Assembly: GCA_007127425.1 (NCBI GenBank)
Contig: SKZJ01000308.1
Coordinates: forward strand, 1 to 8,639
DNA from: Wenzhouxiangella sp.
Lineage (GTDB): Bacteria > Pseudomonadota > Gammaproteobacteria > Xanthomonadales > Wenzhouxiangellaceae
Reading direction: 5' to 3'
DNA length: 8,639 nt
The notes below the pieces were generated by a model, which had not been told where the DNA came from, ran no database searches, and saw only the letters and a list, made by a program, of their open reading frames with translations. Below, piece by piece: positions 8,147 through 8,639 of this stretch. Positions within the stretch are counted from its first letter, which is position 1; the number at the start of each line of letters is the position of its first letter. Made by a program: the position numbers and the translations under genes.

Positions 8147-8639
8147 ATGTCCGTTCCCGCCGATACCATTGTCGCCATCGCCACACCGCCGGGCCGCGGT
8201 GGGGTCGGAGTGGTGCGGCTGTCGGGTCCGAAGGCCTTCACCATTGCCGAACAGTTGTCGGGTTCACTGCCGACTGTGCGGACCGCCAGCCTGCGACACT
8301 TCCACGATGCCGAGGGCGCGGTCATCGATACCGGCCTGCTGATCCGCTTCGCCGGCCCCCACTCGTTTACCGGCGAAGATGTGGTCGAGATCCAGGCGCA
8401 TGGCTCGCCCGTCGTACTGGAACTGGTCGTTACCGCGGCCGTTGCCGCCGGGGCCCGCCGGGCCGCACCCGGAGAATTCAGCCAGCGCGCCTTTCTCAAT
8501 GATCGGATGGATCTGGCCCAGGCCGAAGCGGTGGCCGATCTCATCGCATCGGCCAGCGAGAAGGCGGCACGCGCGGCCCATCGCAGCCTCGAAGGTGCTT
8601 TCTCGAAATCCGTTGACGAGATTCACCAGGCCCTGGTGG
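8147..8639 (+). CDS. mnmE: tRNA uridine-5-carboxymethylaminomethyl(34) synthesis GTPase MnmE, N-terminal 164 residues (3' end beyond window)
   Basis: Formerly trmE. With MnmG it modifies U34 of certain tRNAs in a tetrahydrofolate- and GTP-dependent reaction in the cytoplasm. The visible part is the N-terminal formyl-THF-binding domain (about 1-118), with DTIVAIATPPGRGGVGVVRLSG (6-27), HSFTGEDVVEIQAHG (72-86) and PGEFSQRAFLNDRMDLAQAEA (108-128). The beginning of the helical domain follows. The G domain and C-terminal catalytic Cys lie outside the window. The ATG at 8147 aligns with the E. coli start (MSDNDTIVAQATPPGRGG). No Shine-Dalgarno precedes it. It follows yidC as in many Gammaproteobacteria but is separated by 529 bp of palindromic DNA. 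Confidence 0.97.
   Translation, partial: MSVPADTIVAIATPPGRGGVGVVRLSGPKAFTIAEQLSGSLPTVRTASLRHFHDAEGAVIDTGLLIRFAGPHSFTGEDVVEIQAHGSPVVLELVVTAAVAAGARRAAPGEFSQRAFLNDRMDLAQAEAVADLIASASEKAARAAHRSLEGAFSKSVDEIHQALV

Overview
This window is the replication-origin neighbourhood of a high-G+C gammaproteobacterial chromosome. Two divergent gene blocks meet near the origin. On the minus strand, reading away from the centre, the order is dnaA, dnaN, recF, gyrB (gyrB runs off the left edge). On the plus strand it is rpmH, rnpA, yidC, mnmE (mnmE runs off the right edge). The gene order and protein sequences fit Gammaproteobacteria. The strong G+C bias, perfect Pseudomonas-type parS sites, and the absence of yidD between rnpA and yidC suggest a lineage outside the enterics, perhaps near Xanthomonadales or Chromatiales. 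The genus cannot be fixed from sequence reading alone.

Left block (1-5167, minus strand). GyrB (449 N-terminal residues present), RecF, the DnaN sliding clamp and DnaA are all intact where visible and carry their key motifs. recF has two perfect copies of the 16-bp ParB-binding palindrome parS inside its coding sequence. The distal copy sits immediately upstream of a probable extended -10 promoter for gyrB. The 237-bp dnaA-dnaN gap looks like the actual oriC. It has an inverted pair of DnaA boxes, a perfect-consensus IHF site and a 100-bp stretch that is 74% A+T by hand count.

Right block (5394-8639, plus strand). rpmH has a recognisable promoter with a TTGACA -35 box. rnpA follows 8 bp after it, and rnpA and yidC overlap by ATGA. 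These three look like one operon for ribosome and RNase P assembly and membrane protein insertion. mnmE (tRNA U34 modification GTPase) is set apart by about 530 bp.

The yidC-mnmE gap (7618-8146) is the least ordinary part of the window. It contains no convincing gene but has two large palindromic elements in tandem. One has 36-bp perfect inverted arms (7630-7665 / 7807-7842). The other has 38-bp arms with two mismatches (7884-7921 / 8059-8096). Both span exactly 213 bp, each has a smaller hairpin near its centre, and a third 8-bp inverted repeat lies between them. They could be non-autonomous mobile elements (MITE or REP/BIME type) or structured RNAs. I cannot assign them to a known family.
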